Origin: Myoxocephalus aenaeus
Lineage: Eukaryota > Chordata > Actinopteri > Perciformes > Cottidae
Assembly (NCBI GenBank): GCA_038501785.1
Contig: JBAMJR010000051.1
Span: 4,928,501 to 4,992,500, forward strand
DNA: 64,000 nucleotides
Direction: 5' to 3'
In this document: positions 25,271 through 37,110 of the stretch, piece after piece
Position numbering within the stretch: position 1 is the first letter of the stretch
Layout: every line of letters starts with the position of its first letter
Notes under the pieces: model-generated
The model's input: only the letters and a program-made list of their open reading frames with translations
The model's database searches: none
What the model was told of the DNA's origin: nothing
Made by a program: the position numbers and the translations under genes

Positions 25271-25939
25271 TTGTACTGCGTTTGACATTTCTCTGTGTAG
25301 TTGCTGCACAGCGTAAGTGTGTGTTGTGTGTCTGGTGTCGTCCAGCAGGAAAGGAATCACTCCGTGTTACAAACACAAGCTCGTTGGATGGAGACGGTAA
25401 TCCCACTGGTGGGAAGAAGCCAAAGCTAGTGGAGCAGCAGGTAGGCTCCAGCTGCCGGGATGGACAGAATAACAAACGTTCTTGTTTCATGCACAAACAA
25501 TGCCAGAAGGTCATACAACCGTTTGACTTGCACACAGGTATCTGTGCATGTCTTCAAACACTAAATATTGTGTTCAGTACTCCAAACACAACTTATTGGC
25601 GCGAAGCTTTCTACCACAGCTGTCTTCAGGAAAAGGGGAACTTGTGTAACATGGTTGCATATTTTCCTCACGTGTCCCAGAGGTCAGTGACGGGCGGCGT
25701 TCAGTTGCTAAGCGATTAAGACCCTTAGAATATATAACTGCTACGTCCCTGGTTGAATTCTGTCTGGAGACCGTTGTTGCATCATCGTGAATCTTTCAGC
25801 CTTGCGGTCCATTTGAGATTAAAAAAAAACTTCCAAGTGAGGTGAATTACCGTCTGCTCTTCGTCCTCAAACTGCAAATCAACTCGTTTTCCAAACCGAC
25901 TGAAATGATGTCCGAACATGAATCAATATTTTTTAGACT
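25271..25939. other. Tail-to-tail intergenic gap lmtk2/tecpr1
   Basis: About 0.7 kb between the two presumed 3' ends. The frame at 25282-25719 resembles no known protein. In human the gene BHLHA15 (MIST1) sits between LMTK2 and TECPR1; no bHLH basic region or helix-loop-helix can be found here on either strand. Confidence 0.55.
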
Positions 25940-26785
25940 TTTATTTCACATAGGATGAATGTCAATGCATGGTGATATTCAGAGCTGCTGTGGAATTACA
26001 ACACTCGCAGTTATGTAGATGGATATAATACTGACAGGAAGAACTTTCTTTATTGCAGGAGGTTAGAGACGTGTCTTTTAATGTAATGTAATGTCTTTTA
26101 CTATTTTCCGTGTTACTCAGCAGTTGCTCGTAATTAAGAACGCATCTTGAAGTATGAAGATCTTTGAAAAAGCCTTCAATATTTGGAAGGTTTATTGTAG
26201 CAATATGGGCAAAAAAAACCACTCCATTGCAAACATAATAGGCCAAAACATGAGAAACAAAATTTCAACAAATGCGTAATAAATAAATAAATAATTAAAA
26301 GCACATGCAAATGTATAACAGGCAACCCCAAACAAAAACAAAACTAGATTCTAGTAACCGAGACAATTTAGGCTACTGTGGGATTGTGAGTTTCGTAACC
26401 ACGCCGTAGCCCTTTAGCAAAGAGTCCCACCCTCTTAGGTTTTCACAGGATATCGTATAGACGAATAAAAGCTATTGCTAGATCCCAACACACCCAATAG
26501 CCAAAGCCTAGTTAGAGCAAACACATGCGCTCACTTTTACATTTTTGTCCCACAACACATCAAAGGTCCATTAAATGCTCTTGTGCTCTCTTTTCCGTTG
26601 CGTCACCACTGCATACTGACACGACTTCTGCCTGGGAAACGAGCCAGGAAGTAACATTCATCCATCGATCAGTGGTGTGATTGTGCGTTCCCTTGACACG
26701 AAGGGATAATAAGGGCCTGTGGGAATGGTCTGAGGTGACAAACGTGGATCCAGGCACAAACAGGGCGGAGGAGGAGGGATGGCGC
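25940..26785 (-). other. tecpr1: tecpr1 3'UTR with candidate polyA signals
   Basis: Read on the minus strand, AATAAA occurs at 26196-26191, 26054-26049 and 25945-25940 downstream of the tecpr1 stop at 26786. The sequence cannot decide which is used. No coding potential is seen. A low-complexity ataaata run is at 26278-26293 on the plus strand. Confidence 0.5.
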
Positions 26786-28778
26786 TTACACACCCACAGC
26801 GGTCCCGTTCACTTCTGTGGGGGGCTGCGGGGGCAGCGGGCTGCGCGGGGGTCCGACAGGAGGAGGAACGGGGGCGCGAGGAGCCTCTGCTGAGTTTCCC
26901 CTCACAGTGATGTGCTCCCATCCTCCCTGAGGAGCCAAATCACACATGGATGAAAATAAATGACTTGCACATTACTTAACTTGTGCACTAGAGGGCGCTA
27001 ACAAGGCCACAACACACTGGAAACTAAACTAAATATAAAGAATGAATCAAAAATATACAAAACTAGCTGCCTGGTTTTGCTGTTTGTTGCTGCTGACACA
27101 ACATCAATGCTAAACAGAATGATTCTGTCCTGCTCAACTGTGTTTCTCAGACTCAAAGCACTACAAATAAAAATAGTACAACGTGTAGCTTGTGTTGGTA
27201 ACTGAGCCTCTGCAACCGTCGGTTAACCAGAAACCTTTTATTTCATATCCGTATCAGACATGTAGTAGTCCTGCGCTGTGTGATCTGTTTATAAAGTATG
27301 AAAATACATTAACATTGTTGTTTTTCACCAAAATAAAAATATATCCTTCTTTAAAAGTATATACGTTTTTTCAATTCCTTGAGTGCTGACAATAAAAGCT
27401 AATATTGAGGTCAAAAGTATGCTTTTGTTGTTTAACTTTTCCTTTCTTATTATTATTTAAATGTGAATTAGAGGGGGTATTCTTAATGATCGTGGACTCA
27501 CCCCGAGACCATAGTCCCAGGACTGGCCCTTGGGCTGCATGGGTCCCACCCCCAGCCTGTGACAGACAGCTCCAGGACTCTCGGCCGAGAAGCCTGGAAC
27601 TCCCTCTGCTATGATCCAGACCTGGAGAGAACAACAGCACTGAGCCAAACACTGGCCATTTATGGTTTATCAAACAGATATAGTTTACACTATATATCCT
27701 GCCAAGTGCCTGACCTGGTCTAGCGGTCCCACAGAAACCTTGGTGACGTTGTTAGAGATGAGCTCCCAGGCTGAGCCCTGAGGGTAGCTGGGGGTGAGGC
27801 CCTGTCTGATCCACAAGTTACCTGTATGAGGATAAGAAGGGTTAACTGGATTTTCTAATGAAGTAAAAAACAAAATATATATATATATATGTTTACTGCC
27901 ACTCACTGTTTTCATCCACAGCAAAGACGGAGGTCCTCCCAACAGACAGCTGTTTGAGAGTCTGCCTGGGGGGAGACGGGATGTGGTACCAGCATTCTCC
28001 TGTCGGGGGACGAGAGCGCTGCAACGTTTACTGCCTTGTACCCAAACAACAATAATAATGCTGCGTACAGGATAGACGGTATGTTGATGCGTTTACACAT
28101 TTCCATATGAGCATTTAGACGTTTGCCTTGCAGGTGCAATGCGTGATAACAGCTTCAGACCTGCAGGGTTTTGTGGGGAGACGGACCCTCTGTAGAACAC
28201 AGCTCCGTCCTTTGCGATGGCCCACACCTGGTTTGCTCCGCCGATAGAGATGGACTTAAAGGGCTGGTCTGTGCCGACGTGCAGCCACGAGCTTCCCTGT
28301 GGGATCAGACACACTGGAGTTAGAGAGAAGACGTTTGCAGAGAACAAGACGAATGCAAACACTTTGAAGGAATTACAATGACGTCATTGTTATCAGGACA
28401 TAAGAATCAAAGATCGAGGAATATATTTAGTACATCTAGAAATAGCCCCCGCACTCACTGTTACTCTCTCTTGATCTAAAAGTGACTAAATGTTTAGAGT
28501 TAGAATGAGTTTTTCAGCGAATCTCACCGCAGGATTTTGGGGGCTGACACCCAGACGACACAGGACGTCTCCCTTGTCGCTGAGGGCCCAGACGGGGACC
28601 TGCTCCATGCTGCTCTGGGCCAGGCATGGCATCAGAGAGATGTCACTGAGACGGATGGGTGGGACCTGCTGCCATGGACCTCTCAATATGATCTTACACT
28701 TCCTGTACGCCGAATATAGGATTATTTTAATGCCAAAGAAACCGTGAGTTGGAAACCACAGAAATGTGAGCGAGCGAG

Positions 28779-28812
<34 letters not shown>

Positions 28813-31800
28813 ATTACCTCGTCCATCTTCTGCGCCTGACGAAGTCTTTCATGGTTTTGTGGCCGTGAAACGTCCTGTAGGAGGAAGATCAGTCAAACAA
28901 ATGGAACGCCTCTCTTTCTTACAACGCGGATCTTTCTTTTACATCCTGAAAAATAAGAATAACGTACGTGGGGAAGTCTGCCGCGTACTGCCAGCCTTCT
29001 TTGTCGGTCCCTCCAGGGATGTTGTTGTCCACAGCCCACTCTGACACCTGAAACACAAATTGGTGGGGGAGAATAAGCCGCGGATGAAACAAGAAAGCAA
29101 ATGCGGTTTCAATCGCACCTACCCAGGACCACTGAGGGGAGGGCGGGTGTGTGTTTCCTTTGGTGCACTCCTTCAGTCCGCTCTCATCACTCCACATAGG
29201 GCGGTCAGTAGGAAGGCCTCTGGAGGCAAAAAAAACAAACAAAGGTTTGTGTTTTCAGAGTAGTCACAGACAGTCTTGTCAACAGCTACAAAGATTAAGA
29301 TAAAAACATTTGTACAAGATGAAATGTTCCTACTTGTCTGTATATCCTGTCATCGGGTTCCATCTTTGATTCTCATACACATGGACACTCCTCACATCAG
29401 TCTGCTGGTGCAGCTGAACGGCATCGCCTGCTGTAAACAATGAATTAGCTACAGATGTGGTGCATACACGTCTTCTACAGCTGCAACAGATGCTTAAGCA
29501 TTTGCACCCAAAATTACAAGCTGGAAGCGAGAAGATTGATTATTTCTTATGTGTTAGCAAGTAGATAATTATATAAGTGACATAGATTTGACATTTAAAG
29601 AAAACAGCACTGCAGCTGATGAATATTTTCATTAGAGCTTTTTTATTTTTAAATGTTATACCAATTATAGATTATGGAACCAGCAAATTTAAAATGACAT
29701 GGCTTTCAAGATAATTGAAGCTTGAGAAGTTTTACCAGCAAATATTTTACTTGATACATATTTATTTAGTTATTAAAAATGTGTCACAGATCAATTTTAC
29801 TGGGCCACTTATAAAACAAATTGAATTTAAAAAAGGACCCATCAATGATTTCTACATACACTGAACAAATGTAACACTTTTCTTTTTGCTCCCATTTTTC
29901 AAGAGTTGAAAAGAAATAATTGTTCTATGCGCACAAAATCCTTATTTCTCTCAAATTGTGTGAACAAATTTGGTTGAATCGGTGTTAGTGAAGACGTCTC
30001 CTTTGCCGCAGTAACGCGTCCACCTGACAGGTGTGGCCCATTAAGATGCTGATTACACAGCATCGTTATTACGCAGGTGTGCTTCGTTCTGGTCACAATA
30101 AAAGGCCACTCGACAACATGCACTGTCGTCACGCGACGCAATGTCACAGTTTTGAGTGTGTCATTTGCACCCTGACTGCAGGAACTAAATGTTAAAGACC
30201 GTGATTAAGTAAATTACACCTGTTTACCCTGCTATGAAATGTCAAAATGACTGCTGTGAAAAAAGGTTTATTCCTTGAAGCTGAACACAAACAGCAGGGC
30301 TATTAATGTGACCAGCCCAGGGTACACCTGTGTCATAATGATACTGTCTAATCAGCATCTTTATGTGCCACACCTGTCTGGTGGATGGATCAAGTGCTCA
30401 CAAACTCTGATTCAAACACATTTCTACACAAACTTTGAGCGCCTTTTGTCTGCGTATAAAAAGTCTTACATCTATTATTTGCACTCATGATGAATGGTAG
30501 CAAAACGTGTTTTGGATATTCATAAACTAAGAAAAAACATAGAGTCTAGGTGTGTAGATAATAACTGAATTGTGTTTCAATTTGTGGGAAACAATTGGGT
30601 AAGTTTACCCGGGGTGGGCTGTTGCCCATAGCGCCCAGTGTAGACCCAGGCGGTGCCGTCCCACCCGGTGCCCCACACCAGCCCCAGACTGTTAGACTCT
30701 ACACAGCGCAGGTGGCCCGGGACCTGGCGCCAGAACCTGCAGCACCGTACAGCGGAAGCACCCGGCGTTAGCCACGTTATTGTGAGCACACAGAGACAAG
30801 GTGCAGAGTATGGAGGAGATTTCACCATGCAGAGCAGTGTGTTAGCATGTCAGTGACGTGTTAACTGACATGGAGCAGAATTGAGACAACGTAGGCACAC
30901 AAAAAAAAAAAAAAAAAAAGCTGAAGGGGAAGATCTACCGGAAAGAGAGAGAATGAAAAGAGGCAGACAGTCTACTATTCGGTATCAGACTCACATGAGG
31001 TCGCAGGCCAGTGTGTGTGCAGAGGCTTCCAGAGAGAAGGACGGCTCGTGGACCATGATGTCTCCCTTTGAGGTTGTGGACCACAGGGCCTGCCTGGATG
31101 AGGGTCCTGTGATCCCACGACACTCACAGCAACAGTCAGACAACAGGCACAACTAAACACACGGGACAGACCCAGAAACAACAGGGATGTGATCAGCAAT
31201 GAGCTTCAGCTAGTAAGCGTAAATACCACGTAAAGTAAAAGATTAAACATTCTACCGAACATGTAACGCGGTAAGTTGTATTTTAACTTGAAGTGTTCCT
31301 CCTGTGTGCTGACGAATATGTATTTTTATGTGCAACTGTTACCCAGTCATTCATGTCCTTTTCAGTTTGTGCTGCTAGGACCAGAGGCCACCTCTGTTTG
31401 GTCCTTTGGGCGGTGTACACAGCAAAGGCATAGTGGCAGTCCATGACCACTGGAACCAGCGCTGTCACTTCATGTATATACACATGAAGGTACTGGGGGG
31501 GGAAAGAGAGAAGGAAAATGAGGATGAAGAGCGTGAACAGCCGAGAGTAGACAGGTGAGACTTTAACTGACCGTAACCAACCTTTTTCTCATCGTACTGT
31601 GTGTAGTAGACAAAGAAAATGCTGTTCTTCCTGCCGTCAGACTCGGTGGACTGCTCAAGAGCAACGCCCACATCCACCCAGCGATGAGGCTTCCAGTCTC
31701 TCCACCAGCGCAACGCACCTTTACGCACCCACACCGACTGGCGGGAGGATGTGACCACATGACACATGGAGAGGAGATATGATCAATCCAAGACAGAACG

Positions 31801-33227
31801 GAGGAGTTTCGGTGAAGCGTCAAACACAAGCAGTCAGTCTTACGTGGCTTTTCTCCAGCGGTTTCTTGCTGATCTCCACTCTGTGCTGCTGCTGCTGCTG
31901 CTGCTGTTCGCTCCACGCTGCCGACTGCACTGGAGTCAGAGACAGGGAGCTGGTGAGAGGACCTGACAGACGAGTCAGGCGTTTAGACAGACAGACAGAC
32001 GGACAACCATAGAGATGACACGCACAGTATATCTATACATGTAAAAGCCCAAACACACAACACAGAGTAAAACAGTCAAACACAGATAAACAGATGTGAA
32101 CTGACATTCAACTTAACGTGATCAAATGTGCGACATATATTCCCATGAGGTGTTTACATAATTTTCTGTACTCTCACTGCATTGACATGCAATTTTCATA
32201 AGCCATCATCTCACCTGCAGATTTTACTATCTCTTATATTTCTTCAACGTTTTTTTTTTTTTTTTAAAGATCATTTAATTGTCGGTAAATATACATAAAT
32301 ACTTAAAAAAATAAAATAATCACTGCACACTGGCTGCCCATGTACCTGTGGGACTAAGCCAGCTGATCTGTGCACTCGCGTCCACATCGCAGCCTCCACC
32401 AGAGATCCAGGTCCACACCGGTGCGTCCTCTTCTCCAACACCCTGAGAGGTCCCCAGAGGCCCCAGGGCGCCCGACGAGGGCCCCACCGCCTGTGCACAT
32501 CGAGCCGCTTCCGCTCCCTCCAAATCCACATTCATCCAGGGGACGTCGTGTCCTACAGTCTCGGGGGTCGGGAGTATCGGAGCTGGGGACGGCTCCTTGA
32601 CTTCTTCCTGCGGTACCTCTGCGACGGGGAGTTGGGGAGTGGAGGTTTTGTCCCGGTCTGACACCAGGCTGTTGATGAAGCTGTCGCTTGCAGGGATAAA
32701 TGGTTTGGGGGCATCCTGTTGTAAGGCCGAGGTAGGGTCCTCTGTTTTCAGGGGAGGTGTATGTGTGTCATTTTCCCCTAAAGGGACAACAGAGGAGGCC
32801 GCTGCCTCCATGACTCGGATGTCTTCAGTGCTGTTTTGTGGATCAGTAGGACCCAACTCTGAGTCGGAGTCAGTGCAGCTCAGAAGGGAGCTTTTTGAGG
32901 CCTCAGCCAGCTGGCCACTGAACTCACACTCCTTCCTATGAAACAGCATATAGACAGAGCAGGAGAAGATAAGGGATATAATCAGATTAATTACAAGATT
33001 CAAGGAGATTAAACTTGATCATTTATTCATACAGACCTGCGGCGGATAACCTCTTTGCTATTCCCCCATTGGGCAGAAACAGGAATCCAGCCGTTCCCAC
33101 TTGGTTCAGACATCGTCACACCCATTCTGAAATACAGGCCTCGGTCCTCACCGACCGCCCACACCTGACAGAAGAAAAAGAGAAGAAAACAATGTAGAAC
33201 AACAAAGGGGAAACGCAACAATCACAG

Positions 33228-33274
<47 letters not shown>

Positions 33275-36200
33275 TTGTGACATTTTCTTTTTACTGAATC
33301 ATTAATTAAACTCCAAAGAAGGAAAAAAACCCGGACCACCCTCTCCACCACCTACTGCAGGGTCAGCGGAGCACTTTCTCGAGGAGATTCCTCACGCTCC
33401 GCTGCAACAAGGACAGATACAGGAGAACATTCCTGCCAACGGCATTACGGCTTTATAATAAATCACCGCTTGCCAGATCCTCTGACTAACCACATGTATA
33501 TATATATTTTGCACAATCCCAGCTATTTCTATTTTATTTTATTATTATTTTTATTATTATTGTATATATCTTTTATCTTTCATCCTGCTGTTTTTATTTA
33601 TTTTGTTGTAAGTTGCTGCTACCCCCGACACCAAATTTCCCCTCGGGGATTAATAAAGTATATATTCATTCATTCATTCATTCATTCAAATTCAGGAACA
33701 GCAACAAAAAACTAAAAGGATATAAATGGCAGAATCCTGTCCAATAAAATAGAATAACACTTGTCTTCACTCTTCAAAGGTGTATCAGTGGCACTAGTAG
33801 GTCACAGGCAACTGTTACTTTATATGGCCATATACTGTAACACTGGCACCTGCCACAAGCTATATCCATAATTATCCATATCCAACCCTGAAATATGAAA
33901 TATGGGACATGATGACGACGGCCTGGCCTGCTTCTAATTAGGGAGTCTCCCGTATGTCAAGCCAGTAGGAATATAGTCTGGGGGATATATAAGGCTGGGC
34001 CTGAGGTGCTACTGCCGGGACATTGGCTGGACTCACGTTACAGGGCGACCGCGGGGCAAGACTCGAGGCCAGAGGTAGAAGGGGGAGGGTGAGAGACGGA
34101 AGGGGAGGAGGTGTGAGGTGTTGGTTTGCAGCGCTAGCAAAGTCCTCAGCAGTGAGATACAGAGAGAAAGCCCCTCTACCCCTGACCCCAACCCTGATCT
34201 GGCTCGTTCTGAAACCAGATCCAAAAGCTGAGGGTAAAGTGAATCGGTCAGAGGGGAAGCAGCTAGAGTGCTATAGTAAGGTTAAAAAAAGGCCATAATT
34301 ATAAGGTTAAATGAAATGATTGATAATAAAATGTAATTGACCAAAACAATTCCAGTAGGCCTGTGTTGTTTTTGGTGTCTAATACATTTCAATGTTATGG
34401 TTTCAAAAGCGATTTCTTCCTCAAAAAACATCCGACATTGTTATACATTTGTTATATATACACAATTACATTGTCTTTTTAATTATACCTTAAAGGGGAA
34501 ACTCAATACATTGTGATAAGGTTGAGGCTCTCATCCAAAAGGTGTGACGGTGAAATTATCAAGAGAAATCTTTTCACCTGCTCATTGAGTCCTACATCCA
34601 CCACCATCATCTCCCCTCCGATGCTGATCCAGCCGGAGCCACAGGGGTTGTGGGAGTTCACGCCACGCCTGAACCACACCTGGAGACACATGCACACACA
34701 CACACACACATACAGATGTGTTACCATCACAATAAACAACAGCTAGTCGGAGTGTGAGGAGTATTGATTCACCTTGTAGTCTTTAGTGACCACCCAGACC
34801 ACACTAACTCCAACAGCCACATGGAGCGCTTCAACCTCCTTTCCTGGTGATTCCACCTCCACCCACGATGTGCCTGATGGAAGAAAATGCTGCATGTTTA
34901 CCGACACATGACGGCAAAATCGTATTTTAGCAAGCCGCCACCTTTACTGTGGTAGTTTTAGTTATGCTGTGTAAAAGATTCTGCTCTACAAAGCCAAACC
35001 TGGCACCTTTTGTTCAAGTGACATTTAATCTTAAACCATCATATTTGACTCACTTGAGAAATGTAAAGATGTATTGGTGCTGATAATCTTTGCAGGGCAG
35101 TTTATATCTGGCTTATTTTCTTTGATCCCACATATTTGGTGAGACTTGCACCTTGGATTACAGTCAATTTCCACCTTTTCTGAAAAGTTGTGTGTCCATT
35201 TTCATACTTTTTTTCGGTACAGTATATATTAAAAAAGGTACCTCATGTTCTATGATTCTGTAACAAAGACAACTCGTATCCACAGAAATTGTCTCATCAG
35301 GTCACAAAAATCACAAGCAATCTAGATGAAGAGACACAAAGGTCATACATATCCTGACACAGTCCCCACAATATCAAAATCATCGCACCAGAAGGATTGT
35401 TAAAGAAAAGAAAAAAAAGATTAGATTTAGTGGAAAATCATTTTGGTGTAAATGTGTATTACAGTGAATACTGACCAGTCGGGCTGTCCAGGCTGAGGCC
35501 AGTACGGACCAGCAGGTTCCCATCCCACAGTAAGGCCCACAGGAGGTCTCCGGGCCCAGCCGATAACTGAGCCACCTCCTTGGGCACTTCTACCTCCTCC
35601 CATCTGGAGCCCTCTGGGACCCGAGGGTGGATGCCCTCCCTGAACCACACCTGCAGGGTAAAGATAGTCTTAAGATGGGACTGGGGGGGCATGGCATAGC
35701 ATGATCCATAAGGATGTATCCATATAGATCATGAACAGAGCATCAAACTGATGCATACTTTTATACTATATGTATACAGGATTCATTTGTCTCCAGAGCA
35801 CCTTTAAGTTTGACAATGTTTGATGATTGTAAGGAGTCATACTGCCCTCTTGTGGTCAGAAATTAAAAGTGAACTGCACCAAAAAGCAGCATGTTGCAAA
35901 AATATCTGACTGCATTTTATCTCATGCTAGCCTGTATGAATAGAGTGTTCAACCGCAGTGAAGGGGTTTTCTAGAGGGTAATACACACTACTGTGAGCAG
36001 CAGGGCATATTCGGTGCTGCATCCACTTTTACAACCATAACACAAGTGTTTTGTGTCTAATAAACCCCAGGGTTGCAAATCCTCAAAACCACAGCGAGGG
36101 GAGCATGTAATCCTTCACTTTAGCGAAGTGTACACATGCATGAAAACATTCGTCACAAGACTGTTGGTCCAGCAGACTGACCTCTCCTTGTTGGGACACG

Positions 36201-37102
36201 CCCCAGAGGTAGGGATACCTCCCAGACTGGTCACTCATCTCCCAACCACCGCAGCTTATGTCACAGAGCGGCAGCAGCGGCTTCCTGGGAGAGTCCAGGG
36301 GGATCTGCAGAAAGACAGTGAATCTTCAGTCAGACCTGTGCTCAACTTTTCTACACTGATATTTCTAGAACCAGAGAGTGTCCACACTTTTGCCCAGGTG
36401 CCTTGTGCTGTGTATCTCCTGTAGCGGATCCACCGCCTGCGACGAACACAAGAGTTCCACTTCTTGTCCGGGGAGAAGTTGGCGGGGAAGTCCACTGCAT
36501 ACTCCCAGCCCTGAAGAGTCAAGTGTGGTGACACAATTTATATCACGTGCATCAAAATTAGAAAGACAGAAAGCAAGACAGATGCATAGACATACATTAA
36601 AAAGGACTGCGTTCTGTTTCTTACCCCAGTCTGGTTCGGTTCACAGCTCTGATCCACATACCAGTCTCCCTCCCACTCCCAGCTGCGGGAGGGCAGCTCA
36701 AAGCTGTGGAGCGGTTGAGGATTCATCCCGGTCACGTCGCTCCACGGCCAGCGGTCGGTGGGCAGCAGTATGTCGGTGAAGCTGTCCACCGGGTTCCACC
36801 TCTGGAAACACACACAGAGCAACAGCGCTTGAGCCTTCACGACATATAGCGTCTACTTTGCAAGTGTCTCGACATACCTGGTTTTCATAAGTCTCCTCCC
36901 GGTAGCGGATGGAGGTCTCACTGGGCATGATGTTGAGGTAAACATGGTGGTCGCAGCCGATGCCCCAGCAGCGCCCCTTCCCCGCAGTCACACGCTTCAG
37001 CTCCAGCAGCAGGTCATCTGCACGCTCCCAGCGCTGGCCAGCTGTAGAGAGGCTGTACACCCTGCCATACACATCCACGGCCCACAGCAGCGTGATGGGC
37101 AT
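26786..37102 (-). CDS. tecpr1: Tectonin beta-propeller repeat-containing protein 1 (TECPR1), 24 coding exons
   Basis: Coding exons 5' to 3' (plus coordinates): 36878-37102, 36625-36801, 36388-36510, 36182-36304, 35476-35650, 34773-34873, 34578-34679, 33037-33164, 32346-32935, 31844-31962, 31582-31737, 31343-31492, 30995-31152, 30609-30736, 29334-29430, 29123-29219, 28968-29047, 28818-28874, 28528-28702, 28161-28296, 27907-27999, 27715-27821, 27502-27621, 26786-26926. Sum 3558 nt, about 1185 aa (human about 1165). The start ATG at 37102 has an ideal context (GCCACCATGC) and lies 8 nt after an acceptor, so the first exon is untranslated. Order: tectonin repeat, dysferlin-type domain (res 76-175), tectonin repeats (176-384), disordered linker with LIR-like WMNV (518-521), PH domain (622-723), tectonin repeats, second dysferlin-type domain (819-928), tectonin repeats, Pro-rich tail. 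The family binds ATG5-ATG12, LC3C and sphingomyelin on damaged lysosomes and promotes LC3 lipidation. The donor after exon at 36388 (GTGTGG) is weak, and the boundary around 31844-31962 is the least certain. Confidence 0.94.
28818..29430 (-). other. tecpr1: tecpr1 C-terminal dysferlin-type domain exons
   Basis: Exons 29334-29430, 29123-29219, 28968-29047 and 28818-28874 encode VYENQRWNPMTGY, GLPTDRPMWSDESGLKECTKG, QWSWVSEWAVDNNIPGGTDKEGWQYAADFP and HKTMKDFVRRRRWTR. This is the second DysF module. It keeps the W-x-W...WAVD pattern and the final RRRRW. Confidence 0.85.
29427..29432 (-). promoter_or_regulatory. tecpr1: NAGNAG tandem 3' splice acceptor in tecpr1
   Basis: On the minus strand the acceptor reads ttgtttacagcag|gcg. 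Splicing after the first or second AG (exon high end 29430 or 29427) keeps the frame and only adds or drops one Ala before GDAV. Confidence 0.75.
29858..30515. mobile_element. Degenerate non-autonomous DNA transposon with long inverted ends
   Basis: The left end reads acactgaacaaatgtaacac and ttctttttgctcccattttt. The right end, inverted, reads atggtagcaaaacgtgtttt. Between them sit ccacctgacaggtgtggc, atgctgattacacagcatc and cacaataaaaggccact and their inverted counterparts near 30310-30400. This is a fish element family whose ends start cactgaacaaa and mention ttttgctcccat. No transposase frame remains. It lies inside the tecpr1 intron 29431-30608. Confidence 0.6.
31343..31737 (-). other. 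tecpr1: tecpr1 PH domain exons
   Basis: Exons 31582-31737 and 31343-31492 encode SVWVRKGALRWWRDWKPHRW through FAVYTAQRTKQRWPLVLAAQ and EKDMNDW. This matches the central PH domain that binds PtdIns4P in human TECPR1. The final MNDW is the C-terminal PH helix with its conserved Trp. Confidence 0.85.
31844..31962 (-). other. tecpr1: tecpr1 exon with a polyglutamine run
   Basis: The exon reads GPLTSSLSLTPVQSAAW and then SE plus seven Gln (CAG repeats, plus-strand ctg run at 31887-31910) before HRVEISKKPLEKSH. Human has a charged helix here (ending HYEQAVEQ), so the second half of the fish exon looks replaced or rearranged by CAG-repeat growth. Acceptor gtctgtcag and donor GTAAGA are good and the phase is kept on both sides. 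Confidence 0.65.
32346..32935 (-). other. tecpr1: tecpr1 linker exon with LIR/AIR-like motif
   Basis: The 590-nt exon encodes an acidic, Ser/Pro/Thr-rich segment between the two tectonin halves, corresponding to the AIR region that binds ATG5 and LC3. The peptide DVPWMNVDLEG (W518 to V521 core) has the W-x-x-V form of an LC3-interacting region flanked by acids; human has PWTNIDL at the same place. Confidence 0.7.
32936..33036 (-). other. tecpr1: Short tecpr1 intron
   Basis: 101-nt intron, donor GTCTGT and acceptor gtttcatag on the minus strand; one of the shortest in the gene. Confidence 0.75.
33231..33270. repeat. (CA)n microsatellite
   Basis: Uninterrupted (CA)20 in the tecpr1 intron 33165-34577. 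Confidence 0.95.
33335..33692 (+). mobile_element. Truncated LINE 3' end
   Basis: A frame near 33402-33490 reads RCNKDRYRRTFLPTALRLYN and ends SSD-stop, the C-terminal tail of a LINE ORF2-type protein. A T-rich 3'UTR follows and ends ttcccctcggggattaataaagtat with an (attc)n tail at 33665-33687, a standard LINE 3' end in fish. The 5' part is missing. It lies in a tecpr1 intron, in the antisense orientation to the gene. Confidence 0.65.
33693..34577 (-). other. tecpr1: Remainder of tecpr1 intron 33165-34577
   Basis: Unremarkable sequence with a moderately GC-rich patch at 33960-34260 (frame 34023-34298, not recognised). No gene is supported. Confidence 0.5.
34874..35475 (-). other. tecpr1: tecpr1 intron
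   Basis: 0.6 kb, AT-rich, with phase-1 junction GGC split between exons 35476-35650 and 34773-34873. Nothing else is seen. Confidence 0.6.
36388..36801 (-). other. tecpr1: tecpr1 N-terminal dysferlin-type domain exons
   Basis: Exons 36625-36801 and 36388-36510 encode RWNPVDSF, SWEWEGDWYVDQ, GWEYAVDFPANFSPDKKW and RRRRWIRYRRY. The paired Trp/Asp motif (WEWEGDWYVD) and the following basic WIRYRR are the DysF signature. In human TECPR1 this N-terminal domain recognises sphingomyelin exposed on the cytosolic leaflet of damaged lysosomes. Confidence 0.85.
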
Positions 37103-37110
37103 GGTGGCCC

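Noticed and set aside
34023..34298. 91-codon frame in a tecpr1 intron
   Set aside because: Arg/Gly-rich chance frame, antisense to the gene, no similarity recognised.
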